Below, one piece after another: positions 24,369 to 32,789 of a DNA stretch of 64,000 nucleotides. The notes under the pieces were generated by a model. The model saw nothing but the letters and a program-made list of their open reading frames with translations. It was not told the DNA's origin and did no database searches. Made by a program: the position numbers and the translations under genes. The stretch is from contig JACKMC010000002.1 of NCBI GenBank assembly GCA_024235595.1, forward strand, positions 124,001-188,000. Reading direction: 5' to 3'. This DNA is from Zoogloeaceae bacterium (GTDB lineage: Bacteria > Pseudomonadota > Gammaproteobacteria > Burkholderiales > Rhodocyclaceae). Within the stretch, counting starts at the first letter, position 1. Each line of letters begins with the position of its first letter.

Positions 24369-26818
24369 CGGCCCAATCCATCGTTAGCTATCAGCTTCGC
24401 TGCCGTGTCGAAGAATTCCGCTTTTTGTGGACGCGCAAAGAGGTATCCCTGGCCGAAATCGCAACCCATGCCGTGGAGCAGTTCCGACTGGGCTTCGGTT
24501 TCGATGCACTCGGCGACGACGGCGATGCCGAGGTCGTGGGCGAGCTCGATGCTGCGGCCGACGATTGCGCGAAGGCGCTGGTCTTCCATGATGGAGCGCA
24601 CGAAGGAGCCGTCGAGCTTGATCACGTCGCAGGGCATCGTGTGCAGGTAGGACAGCGCTGAGAAGCCGGTGCCGAAGTCGTCGATCAACACCGCCATGCC
24701 GGCGCTGCGCAGCGCATGCAGCGTATGCGCGGTGCGGCTGTCGGGTGCGGCAAGCAGGCTTTCGGTGATTTCGAAGCGCAGCAGCGAGGGCGGGATCCGA
24801 TGCTGTCGCGCCACGGCCATGATCTCGTCGGCAAGGCTGGCCAGCGCGAACTGCTTGGCCGAGAGGTTGATGCTCACCGGCAGCGCCACGCCGTCGGGGG
24901 ACTGCTCCTGCCATGAGCGAAGCTGGGCGCACACCTGATCCACCACCTGCATGCACAGTGGGTGGATGAGATCGAGCGTTTCGGCAAGCGGAATGAAATG
25001 CACCGGGCCGAGCAGCCCTTCGGTTGGATGCGGCCAGCGCGCCAGGGCTTCATAGCTGCACACGCGGCCGTCGCTGAGTGACACGATCGGTTGGTAATAC
25101 ACCGTCAGATCGCGGGCCCGCAGCGCGGCGCGAAGATCGGCCTCGAGCCGAAGCGAATGCAGCGCCTTGGTGTGCATCGAGGCGTGGAAGACCTCGACCG
25201 CTCCGGCCTTGCTCTGGCGTGCCTGGTGAAGCGCGTTGTCGGCGTCGCGTAGCAGCGCTTCGGCGTCGTCGGATATGCCCTCGCTCAGGGCGACGCCAAT
25301 ACGGGTGTTCGGATAGAGCGTGTGGCCTTCGACGTCGACCGGTTCGGCGAGACGCTTGCGCAATGATTCTGTCAGCCGCAAGGCCTCGGTGGCATCGCCG
25401 ATGCCGTTGAGGAGCACCGCGAACTGGTCGCCCCCTACCCGGGCCGCCACGTCGCCCTGGCGCAGCGTGCCGCGAATCCGGTCAGCGAGTTGGCGCAGCA
25501 GCGCGTCGCCCGAGGCGTGGCCGAAGCTGTCGTTGACCAGGCGGAAGCGTTCGAGGTTGATGGCCAGCACCGCGAAGCGGAAGTCCTCGTCGCGATTACG
25601 CTGGCCGAGCGCGCTCTTCAGGTGCGCCACGAACAGCCCGCGATTGGTGAGCCCGGTCAGGCTGTCGTAGAGGGCGTCGTGTACGAGGCGCTCTTCGGCG
25701 GTCTTGCGCAGGTTGATGTCGCTGATCGAGCCAGCCATGCGGAATGCCCGGCCGGTGGTTTCGTCGCGCAGCGCAACGCCGCGCGTCATCACCCACTGAT
25801 AGCTCCCGTTGGGCAGACGGATACGGTGCTCCATCATGAACTGCGGGCTGTAGCCCTTGATGTGGGCGATCAGCTTCTGTCGATAGGTGGGCGCCTCGTC
25901 GGGATGGAGCCTTGCGAAAACGCCCTTGGGCTGGATGAGCGAATCGCTCGGTTTGAGGCCCGCGATTTCGCAAAAGCGGGGCGACACGTAGATGCTGTCG
26001 GCAAGAATGTCCCAATCCCACAGGCCGTCGTTGGCACCGCGAATGGCCAGTGCATAGCGTTGTTCGCTGGTCTGGAGGCGCTCGGCGGTCGTCTGCAACT
26101 CGCCGATGCGCGCCTGCAGGTTGGATGCCATGATGTTGAAGTCGCGCGAAAGCTGGGCCAGTTCGTCGCTGCCTTCCTCGGGAAGGCGATGATCGAGGCG
26201 ACCATCGGCGATCGCCCGGCTGCCGCGCAAGAGTCGCCCCAGATTGCGGGTAAGCAGGTAGCCGATACCGTAGAGCAGGATGAACGTCAGCACGATCTCT
26301 GCCAGCGCGATCAGCCCGCCCTGATGCAGGATCGCTTCGCGCGCTGCGGCAAGCACCGATACCGATACCCCGAACTGCATGAAGCCGACCTCGTTCCGCT
26401 CCAGAAGCAGCGGCCGCCGGACATGAATGAGGCTGCGCTTCATGCCGTTTTCCATGCCCGTCGCGGTCTCCGGGTCGGGCACCGGCAGGCCCGTCATCTG
26501 TGGCATTCCTGCGCGCAGCACGATGGTGCCATCGGCGTCGCCGATGCGCACGTAGACCAGGCCCTCGCCGGCTTCGTCGAGAAGCTCGCCGAGGACATCC
26601 TGCAGCTCGCCGTAGCGACCCTGCGCGCCGTAGGCAGCGGCCACGGTGTGGAGCATCGCGGCGTTCTGCTGCACCAGGGTGCTCATGCTCGCGGTTGCCG
26701 CCTCGTTCATGAGGCGAGCACTGTTGGCGAGCAGCAAGCTCAGCAGCACGACCTGAACGACGGTGCTGGCGAGAAGCAGACGCAGGCGGATCGAGAGGTT
26801 CTTCATGCTGGGCAGCAT
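24365..26818 (-). CDS. Membrane PAS-GGDEF-EAL c-di-GMP phosphodiesterase
   Basis: 817 aa. TM1 is near residues 13-35, a periplasmic sensor runs to about residue 165, TM2 lies near 170-195, then come HAMP, a PAS domain (GANDGLWDWDILADSIYVSP), a GGDEF domain and an EAL domain. The GGDEF site reads RVGGDQF and the metal Asp region reads INLERFR, so cyclase activity is doubtful. The EAL motifs (SYEALARW, NLSAKQF, EITES, DDFGTGFSALSYL, KLDGSFV) look intact, so it should degrade c-di-GMP. The start is uncertain: ATGs at 26818 and 26806 both fit. Follows malonyl-CoA decarboxylase by 13 bases. Confidence 0.88.
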   Translation of the reverse strand: MLPSMKNLSIRLRLLLASTVVQVVLLSLLLANSARLMNEAATASMSTLVQQNAAMLHTVAAAYGAQGRYGELQDVLGELLDEAGEGLVYVRIGDADGTIVLRAGMPQMTGLPVPDPETATGMENGMKRSLIHVRRPLLLERNEVGFMQFGVSVSVLAAAREAILHQGGLIALAEIVLTFILLYGIGYLLTRNLGRLLRGSRAIADGRLDHRLPEEGSDELAQLSRDFNIMASNLQARIGELQTTAERLQTSEQRYALAIRGANDGLWDWDILADSIYVSPRFCEIAGLKPSDSLIQPKGVFARLHPDEAPTYRQKLIAHIKGYSPQFMMEHRIRLPNGSYQWVMTRGVALRDETTGRAFRMAGSISDINLRKTAEERLVHDALYDSLTGLTNRGLFVAHLKSALGQRNRDEDFRFAVLAINLERFRLVNDSFGHASGDALLRQLADRIRGTLRQGDVAARVGGDQFAVLLNGIGDATEALRLTESLRKRLAEPVDVEGHTLYPNTRIGVALSEGISDDAEALLRDADNALHQARQSKAGAVEVFHASMHTKALHSLRLEADLRAALRARDLTVYYQPIVSLSDGRVCSYEALARWPHPTEGLLGPVHFIPLAETLDLIHPLCMQVVDQVCAQLRSWQEQSPDGVALPVSINLSAKQFALASLADEIMAVARQHRIPPSLLRFEITESLLAAPDSRTAHTLHALRSAGMAVLIDDFGTGFSALSYLHTMPCDVIKLDGSFVRSIMEDQRLRAIVGRSIELAHDLGIAVVAECIETEAQSELLHGMGCDFGQGYLFARPQKAEFFDTAAKLIANDGLGR

Positions 26819-26831
26819 TGCGCTTCGCGTT

Positions 26832-28205
26832 TCATCTTCGGGCCTGCTTGCGAATGGCGCTGGATGCGGCGACTTTCTGCTCGCGGGCGAAGGTCTCGAC
26901 ATTGCGCTCGATCGCGTCCGGGTCGTAGAGGTAATTGACCATCAGTCCCCAGGATTGGTCGAAGCCCTTTTCGGAGGTGTCGCCAAGCCAGTTCAGCCGC
27001 TCCACCCGGGCACCATTGCCAAGATGGAAGCGCGCCACCGGGTCGTAGGGCTTGTCCTTGCTGCGGGCCTCCAGCAGATACCGGGCGGCGATTCGCGTGA
27101 GCGGCTCCTTCAGTGCGAGCGACAGTTCCTCGTTCGCAGCCCACGTGGCCTGTCCGGCAAGGACGGCCTGCAGCGCAGGCGCATCCAGATTGTCGATACC
27201 GACCCTCGCCAGCTTCTTGAAATCTCCAGGAAGGAAGTTGTCGGCGACCGCCTGCGGATTCTGGCGCACCCAGCTGCGTAACTGCGGAATCGGTGAGAGC
27301 GTCGCGAAATGCCGAAGCTTGGGTAGATCGCGTTGCAGGTCCTCGATCACGCGCTTGAGCAGGAAGTTGCCGAAACTCACGCCGCGCAGGCCGACCTGGG
27401 TGTTGCTGATCGAGTAGAAGATCGCGGTGTCGGCCTTGCCGGCGTCGAATACCGGGGCATGCTCGTCGAGCAAGCCCTGCACGCTTTCGGCCAGTTCGTC
27501 GATGAGCGCGACCTCGACGAAGATCAGCGGCTCTGCCGGCATGCGGGGATGAAAGAAGGCGTAGCAGCGGCGATCGGAGTCGAGCCGGTTTTTCAGATCC
27601 TGCCAGGAGCGGATCTCGTGCACGGCTTCATATTCGACGAGCTTTTCCAGCAGCGCGGCAGGCGAGTTCCAGGTAATGCGCTGCAGTTCCAGGAAGCCGA
27701 TATCGAACCACGCCGAGAGCCGGTTCTCGAGTTCGCGATCGAGCGCCTGCAGTTCCTTGTCGTGCCTCAGGAAGCGCAGCAGATCGACGCGCATGTCGAC
27801 AAGGAACTTGACGCCCTGGGGAATGGCATTGAACTGGGTGAGGATGCGGATGCGCCGCGAGCGCATGGCCATGCGCAGCCCAGCCTCGGCGTCCCATTGT
27901 CCCGGCGTACCGATCGCGCTCTGATAGGCCTCGTGGGCCCTGGCCACCTGCTGGGGATCCGGGCCGAACTCGAGCGCGATCAAGCGCAGGAAGCCATGCC
28001 GCCCCTCGTCGTCAAGCTGGAGATAGGTTTGCGCAAGCCGCACTGCCCGCTGTCTGGCCGATACTTCTCCGCCCAGTCCTTCCACGCAGTCGGTCAATTG
28101 GGTGCGGATCTTGTCGAGGAGGCGAGGAGACAGCTCGGCCGAATCCTTGCCGGAAACCATCCGGCGGACGGTCGACAAGCCTCTGCTGACAAATCTGTTA
28201 ACCAC
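26832..28205 (-). CDS. Malonyl-CoA decarboxylase
   Basis: 457 aa. An N-terminal helical domain is followed by an acyltransferase-like catalytic domain with FYSISNTQVGLRGVSFGNFL, the Ser in ATLSPIPQLRSWV and the His in ARFHLGNGARVERLNWLGD; these match the Ser/His pair known for the MCD family. It converts malonyl-CoA to acetyl-CoA and CO2 in the cytosol. The GTG at 28205 is preceded by GGGAGGAGG at good spacing. First gene of the block that continues into the GGDEF-EAL protein. Confidence 0.93.
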   Translation of the reverse strand: MVNRFVSRGLSTVRRMVSGKDSAELSPRLLDKIRTQLTDCVEGLGGEVSARQRAVRLAQTYLQLDDEGRHGFLRLIALEFGPDPQQVARAHEAYQSAIGTPGQWDAEAGLRMAMRSRRIRILTQFNAIPQGVKFLVDMRVDLLRFLRHDKELQALDRELENRLSAWFDIGFLELQRITWNSPAALLEKLVEYEAVHEIRSWQDLKNRLDSDRRCYAFFHPRMPAEPLIFVEVALIDELAESVQGLLDEHAPVFDAGKADTAIFYSISNTQVGLRGVSFGNFLLKRVIEDLQRDLPKLRHFATLSPIPQLRSWVRQNPQAVADNFLPGDFKKLARVGIDNLDAPALQAVLAGQATWAANEELSLALKEPLTRIAARYLLEARSKDKPYDPVARFHLGNGARVERLNWLGDTSEKGFDQSWGLMVNYLYDPDAIERNVETFAREQKVAASSAIRKQARR

Positions 28206-28417
28206 TGGCGCGCCTCCTCCCTGATTGCCGGGCCATCATGGGTTCGCCGGAAATGTCTTTTCCGGCCCTTGTGCATGCGGCCATCGCTGTCCGTTCAGGC
28301 CGCAGTGGCGCCCCGGTGCACGACGATAGACTCTTGCCGCCGCATTGCCGACAGCCTCTTGCTTGTCTAATGACGGAAAGAAACGCCGGAAGTTGAGGGG
28401 GGGCGTGAAAACAAATG

Positions 28418-29245
28418 TCAGAGGCGTGACTTTGTCACGGTCGAGCCGGCGCCGGGCCCCTCGCTCCTGATAGCGTGCACCAGAATCGCCACGCCTGCCA
28501 AGACCATCGGCACGCAAAGCCATTGGGCGGTCGACAGCTGAAAGCCAAGATCGGCAAAAATGCCCGGATCCGGAGTGCGGAAAAATTCCATCGCGAAGCG
28601 CAGCACGCCGTAGCCGATCAGGAAAACCGCCGACACTGCCCGAACGGGGCGCGGGCTGGCCGAATAGACCCACAGGATGACGAACAGCAGCAGCCCTTCG
28701 CCGAGTGCCTGGTAGATCTGCGAGGGGTGGCGCGGCAGTTGGTCCACGTAGGGGAAGACCATGGACCAGGGCAGATCGGCCGAGGCGGGCCGGCCCCAGA
28801 GCTCGCCATTGATGAAGTTGCCGACGCGCCCGGCCGCCAGCCCGGTAGGGACCAGCGGTGCGATGAAATCCGTGACCTGCCAGAAGCCCCTGCCGGTCTT
28901 GCGTCCGTACAGCCACATCGCCGTGAGCACGCCAAGGAAGCCGCCGTGAAAACTCATGCCGCCCTTCCAGATCGCAAGGACTTCAAGCGGATGGTCGAGG
29001 TAATAGCCGGGCTGGTAGAAAAGCGCTTCGCCGAGCCGCCCCCCGATGACCACGCCGAGCACGCCGTAGAACAGCATGTCGTCGATCTGCTGCGCATCCC
29101 AGGCGAGTTCCGGCCGGCGCTTCGCGTGGCGACGGCCAAGCAGCACGAACAGCAGAAATGCGATCAGGTACATGAGACCGTACCAGCGCACGGACAGGGG
29201 ACCGAGATGGAAGGCGATCGGGTCGAACTGGGGGTGAATCAGCAT
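28418..29245 (-). CDS. lgt: Prolipoprotein diacylglyceryl transferase
   Basis: 275 aa with about seven membrane segments. Family signatures are HPQFDPIAFHLGPLSVRWYGL at the start, KGGMSFHGGFLG with the essential His, and AAGRVGNFINGELWGRP with the Arg-Gly-Asn-Phe-Ile-Asn site; the later Arg is in RHPSQIYQALGEG. It transfers diacylglycerol to the lipobox Cys of prelipoproteins, such as the PLD and ChaN lipoproteins of this window, in the inner membrane. The start at 29245 has a weak GGA site. Confidence 0.96.
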   Translation of the reverse strand: MLIHPQFDPIAFHLGPLSVRWYGLMYLIAFLLFVLLGRRHAKRRPELAWDAQQIDDMLFYGVLGVVIGGRLGEALFYQPGYYLDHPLEVLAIWKGGMSFHGGFLGVLTAMWLYGRKTGRGFWQVTDFIAPLVPTGLAAGRVGNFINGELWGRPASADLPWSMVFPYVDQLPRHPSQIYQALGEGLLLFVILWVYSASPRPVRAVSAVFLIGYGVLRFAMEFFRTPDPGIFADLGFQLSTAQWLCVPMVLAGVAILVHAIRSEGPGAGSTVTKSRL

Positions 29246-29283
29246 ATCTGTTTCCGTTGGAGGAAGGTCGCGGCGGCCAGGAC

Positions 29284-29976
29284 CTATTCGAACTGCCTGC
29301 GAAACTGCTCGAACTCGCCGGTCAGCCATTCAAGCTGCTGGCGCAGCCGCCGCACTTCTTCCTCGAGTTCTCCGAGGCGGCTGCCCCTCGGTGCGCTGCT
29401 GTCATTGCCCGCGTAGCCATCGGCATACTGCTGCAGCACGTCTTCACCGGACATCAGGTGCACATGCCGGGTTTCCTTGGTCCCTGGGGCGCGAGGCAGG
29501 CTCGCCACCATGGGCGGGTATTTTTCCGACAGGTGGAGCAGCGCCGCTTCGACCTCGCCGAGATCGCCGAAGCGGTACATCCGTTCGCACCTCGCGCGGA
29601 TCTCGCCGGCCGTCTGCGGCCCGCGCAACATCAACAGCGCGATCACCGCCTGTTCCGCGGGCGGCAGCGAGTGGCGCAGGCGGATCTGGTGTTCATACTT
29701 GAGGACCCGGGCGCTTGCCTGGTGGCGAATGCTCACGAGACGTCGTTCGATCAGGCGGTCGATTGCATCCTGAACAGCCGCCTCGGAGAGCTCCATGACG
29801 GGCTCGCGGCCGGTGAGCTGGTTGCAGCCGGTGACGATGCCGTTGATCGACAACGGATAGCTGTCGGGGGTGACGAAAGATTTCTCGATCAGAACCGCGA
29901 GCACCCTGACCTCGATCGCATCCAGGTCGTAACCGTCCGTGCCCGCGCTTCCGGATTCTTCTGGATTGTCGTCCAT
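29284..29976 (-). CDS. YceH family (DUF480) protein
   Basis: 230 aa. It holds two winged-helix-like halves of the DUF480/YceH family: EVRVLAVLIEKSFVTPDSYPLSINGIVTGCNQLTGREPVM and IALLMLRGPQTAGEIRARCERMYRFGDLGEVEAALLHL. A C-terminal coiled coil follows (LGELEEEVRRLRQQLEWL). The function is not established. The N-terminus is a short acidic tail. It lies 38 bases upstream of lgt on the same strand and is probably cotranscribed with it. Confidence 0.9.
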   Translation of the reverse strand: MDDNPEESGSAGTDGYDLDAIEVRVLAVLIEKSFVTPDSYPLSINGIVTGCNQLTGREPVMELSEAAVQDAIDRLIERRLVSIRHQASARVLKYEHQIRLRHSLPPAEQAVIALLMLRGPQTAGEIRARCERMYRFGDLGEVEAALLHLSEKYPPMVASLPRAPGTKETRHVHLMSGEDVLQQYADGYAGNDSSAPRGSRLGELEEEVRRLRQQLEWLTGEFEQFRRQFE

Positions 29977-30095
29977 CGTCGGCTGCCTTCGCGGTTGGGA
30001 GCCGCAATGATAGCCGACGCGCCGATTATCGGCCGCCTCAAATCGGTGGCCGCCGCCCCAGCCCGCACACAGCTCGGCGAGCGGGTCGGGCTCGA

Positions 30096-30680
30096 TCAAG
30101 CAAGGTCGGACACCAGTGATGTCTGGGTTTCCGGTGCGATCTCCTCGATTTCCACCCGATAGGCCTCATGATCGATCCCCATGCCGAGCGCCGCCCCGGC
30201 CTTGAGCGCCGCGCACATCTCGGCCGTGAGTTCGAAACGCAGGAAGTGAACCGACGATGTCTTTTCCGAGTTCTCCCGCTCGAGGTCCTCGTCGGCAATC
30301 GCGAAGCACTTTCCGAAGCCGTCGGCCCTGACCCAGGTCTGTCGCTCGATTCCCCTCAGCTTGCGCAGGCGCTGAGCCCGCTCCTCGGGGTCGGGGTACT
30401 CGATGAGCATCGTCGCCTTGAGGTTGCACCCATCGGGGATCAACGGGTTATACACATCCAGCTCGTCCTGGATGCCCGCCGACTCGAAGGTCCGCTCGAT
30501 GCGCAGCATCTCCTGGATCTGGTAGCGGACGGTCTTCTCGTCCTCGAAAAGCAGGGTCACGTTGCTACCCAGGTGGACCGTGCGCAGGCGCTTGTGCGCG
30601 ATCACTTCGGCGCGGAAGGCGGCGCGCCGGTTGGCGTATTCCTCGAGTGACCAAAGGTCGTTGCGGGTAAGTTGTGGCAT
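30096..30680 (-). CDS. DUF3501 protein
   Basis: 194 aa, soluble. The N-terminal block LTRNDLWSLEEYANRRAAFRAEVIAHKRLR and the segment YQIQEMLRIERTFE identify DUF3501, a family found almost always next to a CCG-type Fe-S oxidoreductase and a rubrerythrin, as here. Biochemical role unknown. It starts 24 bases after the oxidoreductase stop, so it is the third gene of a three-gene operon. Confidence 0.88.
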   Translation of the reverse strand: MPQLTRNDLWSLEEYANRRAAFRAEVIAHKRLRTVHLGSNVTLLFEDEKTVRYQIQEMLRIERTFESAGIQDELDVYNPLIPDGCNLKATMLIEYPDPEERAQRLRKLRGIERQTWVRADGFGKCFAIADEDLERENSEKTSSVHFLRFELTAEMCAALKAGAALGMGIDHEAYRVEIEEIAPETQTSLVSDLA

Positions 30681-30704
30681 GTCGCTCCCGTCCTCCGTGT
30701 GTTG

Positions 30705-32051
30705 TCAGATCCCGTAGGCCCGCCGCACCAGGCTGATGGGGTGCACCAGTTCCGGGTTCTTGCCCTGCTGTTCGGAAATGCCCTGCGAGAGATGGTGGCC
30801 GCCGAGCGGGCAGTCGGAGCTGATGATGTCAGGCTCGGTTCCAGCCATCATGCGGAAAACCGGCTTGCCGATCTTCATCGCCATGGCGTGGAACTCCTTT
30901 TTCACGCCGAAGGTGCCGGCGTGGCCCGAGCAACGCTCGGTGGTCGCGATCTGGCTGTCCGGGATCTTCTTGAGGAATTCCTCGGTCTTGCGACCGATAT
31001 TCTGCACCCGACCGTGGCAGGGGACATGGTAGGAGACCTTGCCGAGGCCTTTCGTGAAATCGGTCTTGAGGAGCCCGTCCTTGAGGCGCGCCACCAGATA
31101 CTCGAACGGCTCCCACATCGCATCGCGCACTGCCAGTACGTCGGCGTCGTTGGGGAACATCAGCGGCAGTTCCTGCTTGAACATCAAGGTGCAAGAGGGC
31201 ACGCCGGTGAGGATCGCGTAGCCGGCGCGCGCCAGCTTGAGCAACTGTGGGATGTTCACATTCTTGAGCGCCTCGACACCATCGAGATCGCCCTGCTCGA
31301 GCTTGGGCATGCCACAGCAGGACTCCTTCTCGGCGAGCACCCAGGGGATCCCGTTGTGCTCGAGAATGGCGACCAGGTCGTGGCCGATGCCCGGTTCGTT
31401 ATAGTTGATGAAGCAGGTCGAGAACAACGCCACCTTGCCCGGCGTGCGTTCGCCGTCGCGCACCTCGGAGTGCGTCGCCGTTCCCGCGGCGGTGCGGAAC
31501 TTCGTGGTGGCGAATTCCGGCAGCCAGGCCTTGGCATCGACGCCCAATGTCGCTTCCAGCGCCTTGCGCATCGGTGGCGTCCGGTTCACCGCATTGACGA
31601 TCTGGGTGACCACGGGGATCCCCGCGAACATGCCGGTCTTGTCGGTCGACGACAGAATGGTGTCACGCAGTTTCGGGCCGTTCGTGCGGCGCTCCACCGC
31701 CTTGGCCCGCAGCATCAGGTGCGGAAAGTCGAGATTCCACTCATGCGGCGGCACATAGGGGCATTTCGACATGTAGCACATGTCGCACAGGTAGCATTGA
31801 TCGACGACGTCCTTGAAGCGCTCCTTTGGAACACCGTCGAGTTCGCCCGTAGGGCCCTCGTCGATCAGATCGAAGAGGGCGGGAAATGCGCCGCACAGGC
31901 TGACGCAGCGGCGACAACCGTGGCAGATTTCGAAGGTCCGCTCCAGTTCTGCCTGCAGCTTCGCCTCGTCCCAGAAATCCGCGCTCTTCCAGTCGAGCGG
32001 GTGACGGGTCGGAGCTTCCAGGCTTCCCTCGCGAATGGTGCCGCTGGCCAT
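30705..32051 (-). CDS. CCG-domain Fe-S oxidoreductase (heterodisulfide-reductase/GlpC-like)
   Basis: 448 aa. The N-terminus has two [4Fe-4S] ferredoxin-type Cys sets: Cys43-x2-Cys46-x2-Cys49-x3-Cys53 and Cys86-x2-Cys89-x2-Cys92-x4-Cys97. Then come two CCG-like repeats: ESCCGMP and, further on, ERCSGHAGTFG, preceded by FSTCF and HVPCHGR. This is the layout of HdrD/GlpC-like subunits that pass electrons between a dehydrogenase and a disulfide or quinone. No FAD domain is fused or adjacent, so the electron donor is unknown; the rubrerythrin just upstream is a plausible partner. ATGs at 32054 and 32051 both follow GAGG. Confidence 0.88.
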   Translation of the reverse strand: MASGTIREGSLEAPTRHPLDWKSADFWDEAKLQAELERTFEICHGCRRCVSLCGAFPALFDLIDEGPTGELDGVPKERFKDVVDQCYLCDMCYMSKCPYVPPHEWNLDFPHLMLRAKAVERRTNGPKLRDTILSSTDKTGMFAGIPVVTQIVNAVNRTPPMRKALEATLGVDAKAWLPEFATTKFRTAAGTATHSEVRDGERTPGKVALFSTCFINYNEPGIGHDLVAILEHNGIPWVLAEKESCCGMPKLEQGDLDGVEALKNVNIPQLLKLARAGYAILTGVPSCTLMFKQELPLMFPNDADVLAVRDAMWEPFEYLVARLKDGLLKTDFTKGLGKVSYHVPCHGRVQNIGRKTEEFLKKIPDSQIATTERCSGHAGTFGVKKEFHAMAMKIGKPVFRMMAGTEPDIISSDCPLGGHHLSQGISEQQGKNPELVHPISLVRRAYGI

Positions 32052-32143
32052 CATCACACCTCATCTGTTTGAATGATTCTTGGAATGGGCGGGGGGCGGT
32101 CAAGCGAAACCGCCGGACGCAGGGTCCGGCGGGGTGCAACTGC

Positions 32144-32569
32144 TCAGGCGTTCGCCTTCACTTCGTCGAGCGTGCGCTGGAACTTGTTGGCGTGGCTTCG
32201 CTCTGCCTTGGCGAGAGTCTCGAACCAGTCGGCGATTTCGTCGAAACCCTCTTCACGGGCCGCCTTTGCCATGCCCGGGTACATGTCGGTGTACTCGTGC
32301 GTTTCGCCCGCAATTGCCGTGGCGAGATTGTCGGCAGTTGCGCCGAACGGCAGGCCGGTGGCGGGGTCGCCGCATGCCTCGAGGTACTCGAGGTGACCGT
32401 GGGCATGGCCGGTTTCACCTTCCGCGGTGGAGCGGAAAACGGCTGCGACATCGTTGAAGCCTTCCACGTCGGCCTTGGCCGCAAAATACAGGTAGCGGCG
32501 GTTTGCCTGCGATTCGCCCGCAAATGCTGCTTTCAGGTTCTCTTCGGTCTTGCTTCCCTTCAGTTGCAT
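32144..32569 (-). CDS. Rubrerythrin-type diiron protein lacking the rubredoxin domain
   Basis: 141 aa, a four-helix ferritin-like domain. Diiron Glu/His motifs are FAGESQANRRY, EGETGHAHGHL, GETHEYTDMYP and KAERSHANKF. The usual C-terminal rubredoxin Cys4 domain of rubrerythrin is absent, so an outside electron donor is required if it reduces peroxide. The ATG follows GGAG at normal spacing. First gene of the operon with the Fe-S oxidoreductase and DUF3501; divergent from ilvD. Confidence 0.92.
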   Translation of the reverse strand: MQLKGSKTEENLKAAFAGESQANRRYLYFAAKADVEGFNDVAAVFRSTAEGETGHAHGHLEYLEACGDPATGLPFGATADNLATAIAGETHEYTDMYPGMAKAAREEGFDEIADWFETLAKAERSHANKFQRTLDEVKANA

Positions 32570-32730
32570 GGTCTATCTCCTCGGTGGACAAGTATGCAGA
32601 CCCCCCGGCAGCGAACTGCCGGTCGGTGTAGTCAAGCTAGTTTGCGGAACTCCATCATTGAAATTGGTATTGGTTATGATCCCGATAGCTGCGGGCTATG
32701 GCCTGCCGGTGGCTCCACCCGCAAAATTCC

Positions 32731-32758
32731 TTGAAGCGCTAAACTACACGGCTATCCT
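32731..32758 (+). promoter_or_regulatory. Sigma-70-like promoter of ilvD
   Basis: TTGAAG at 32731-32736 and TATCCT at 32753-32758 are separated by 16 bases. The -10 lies about 31 bases before the ilvD ATG, in a clearly AT-richer patch of the divergent region. Confidence 0.55.
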
Positions 32759-32789
32759 AGCCATAGCTACAGAATAAGTGGAGATCAGC

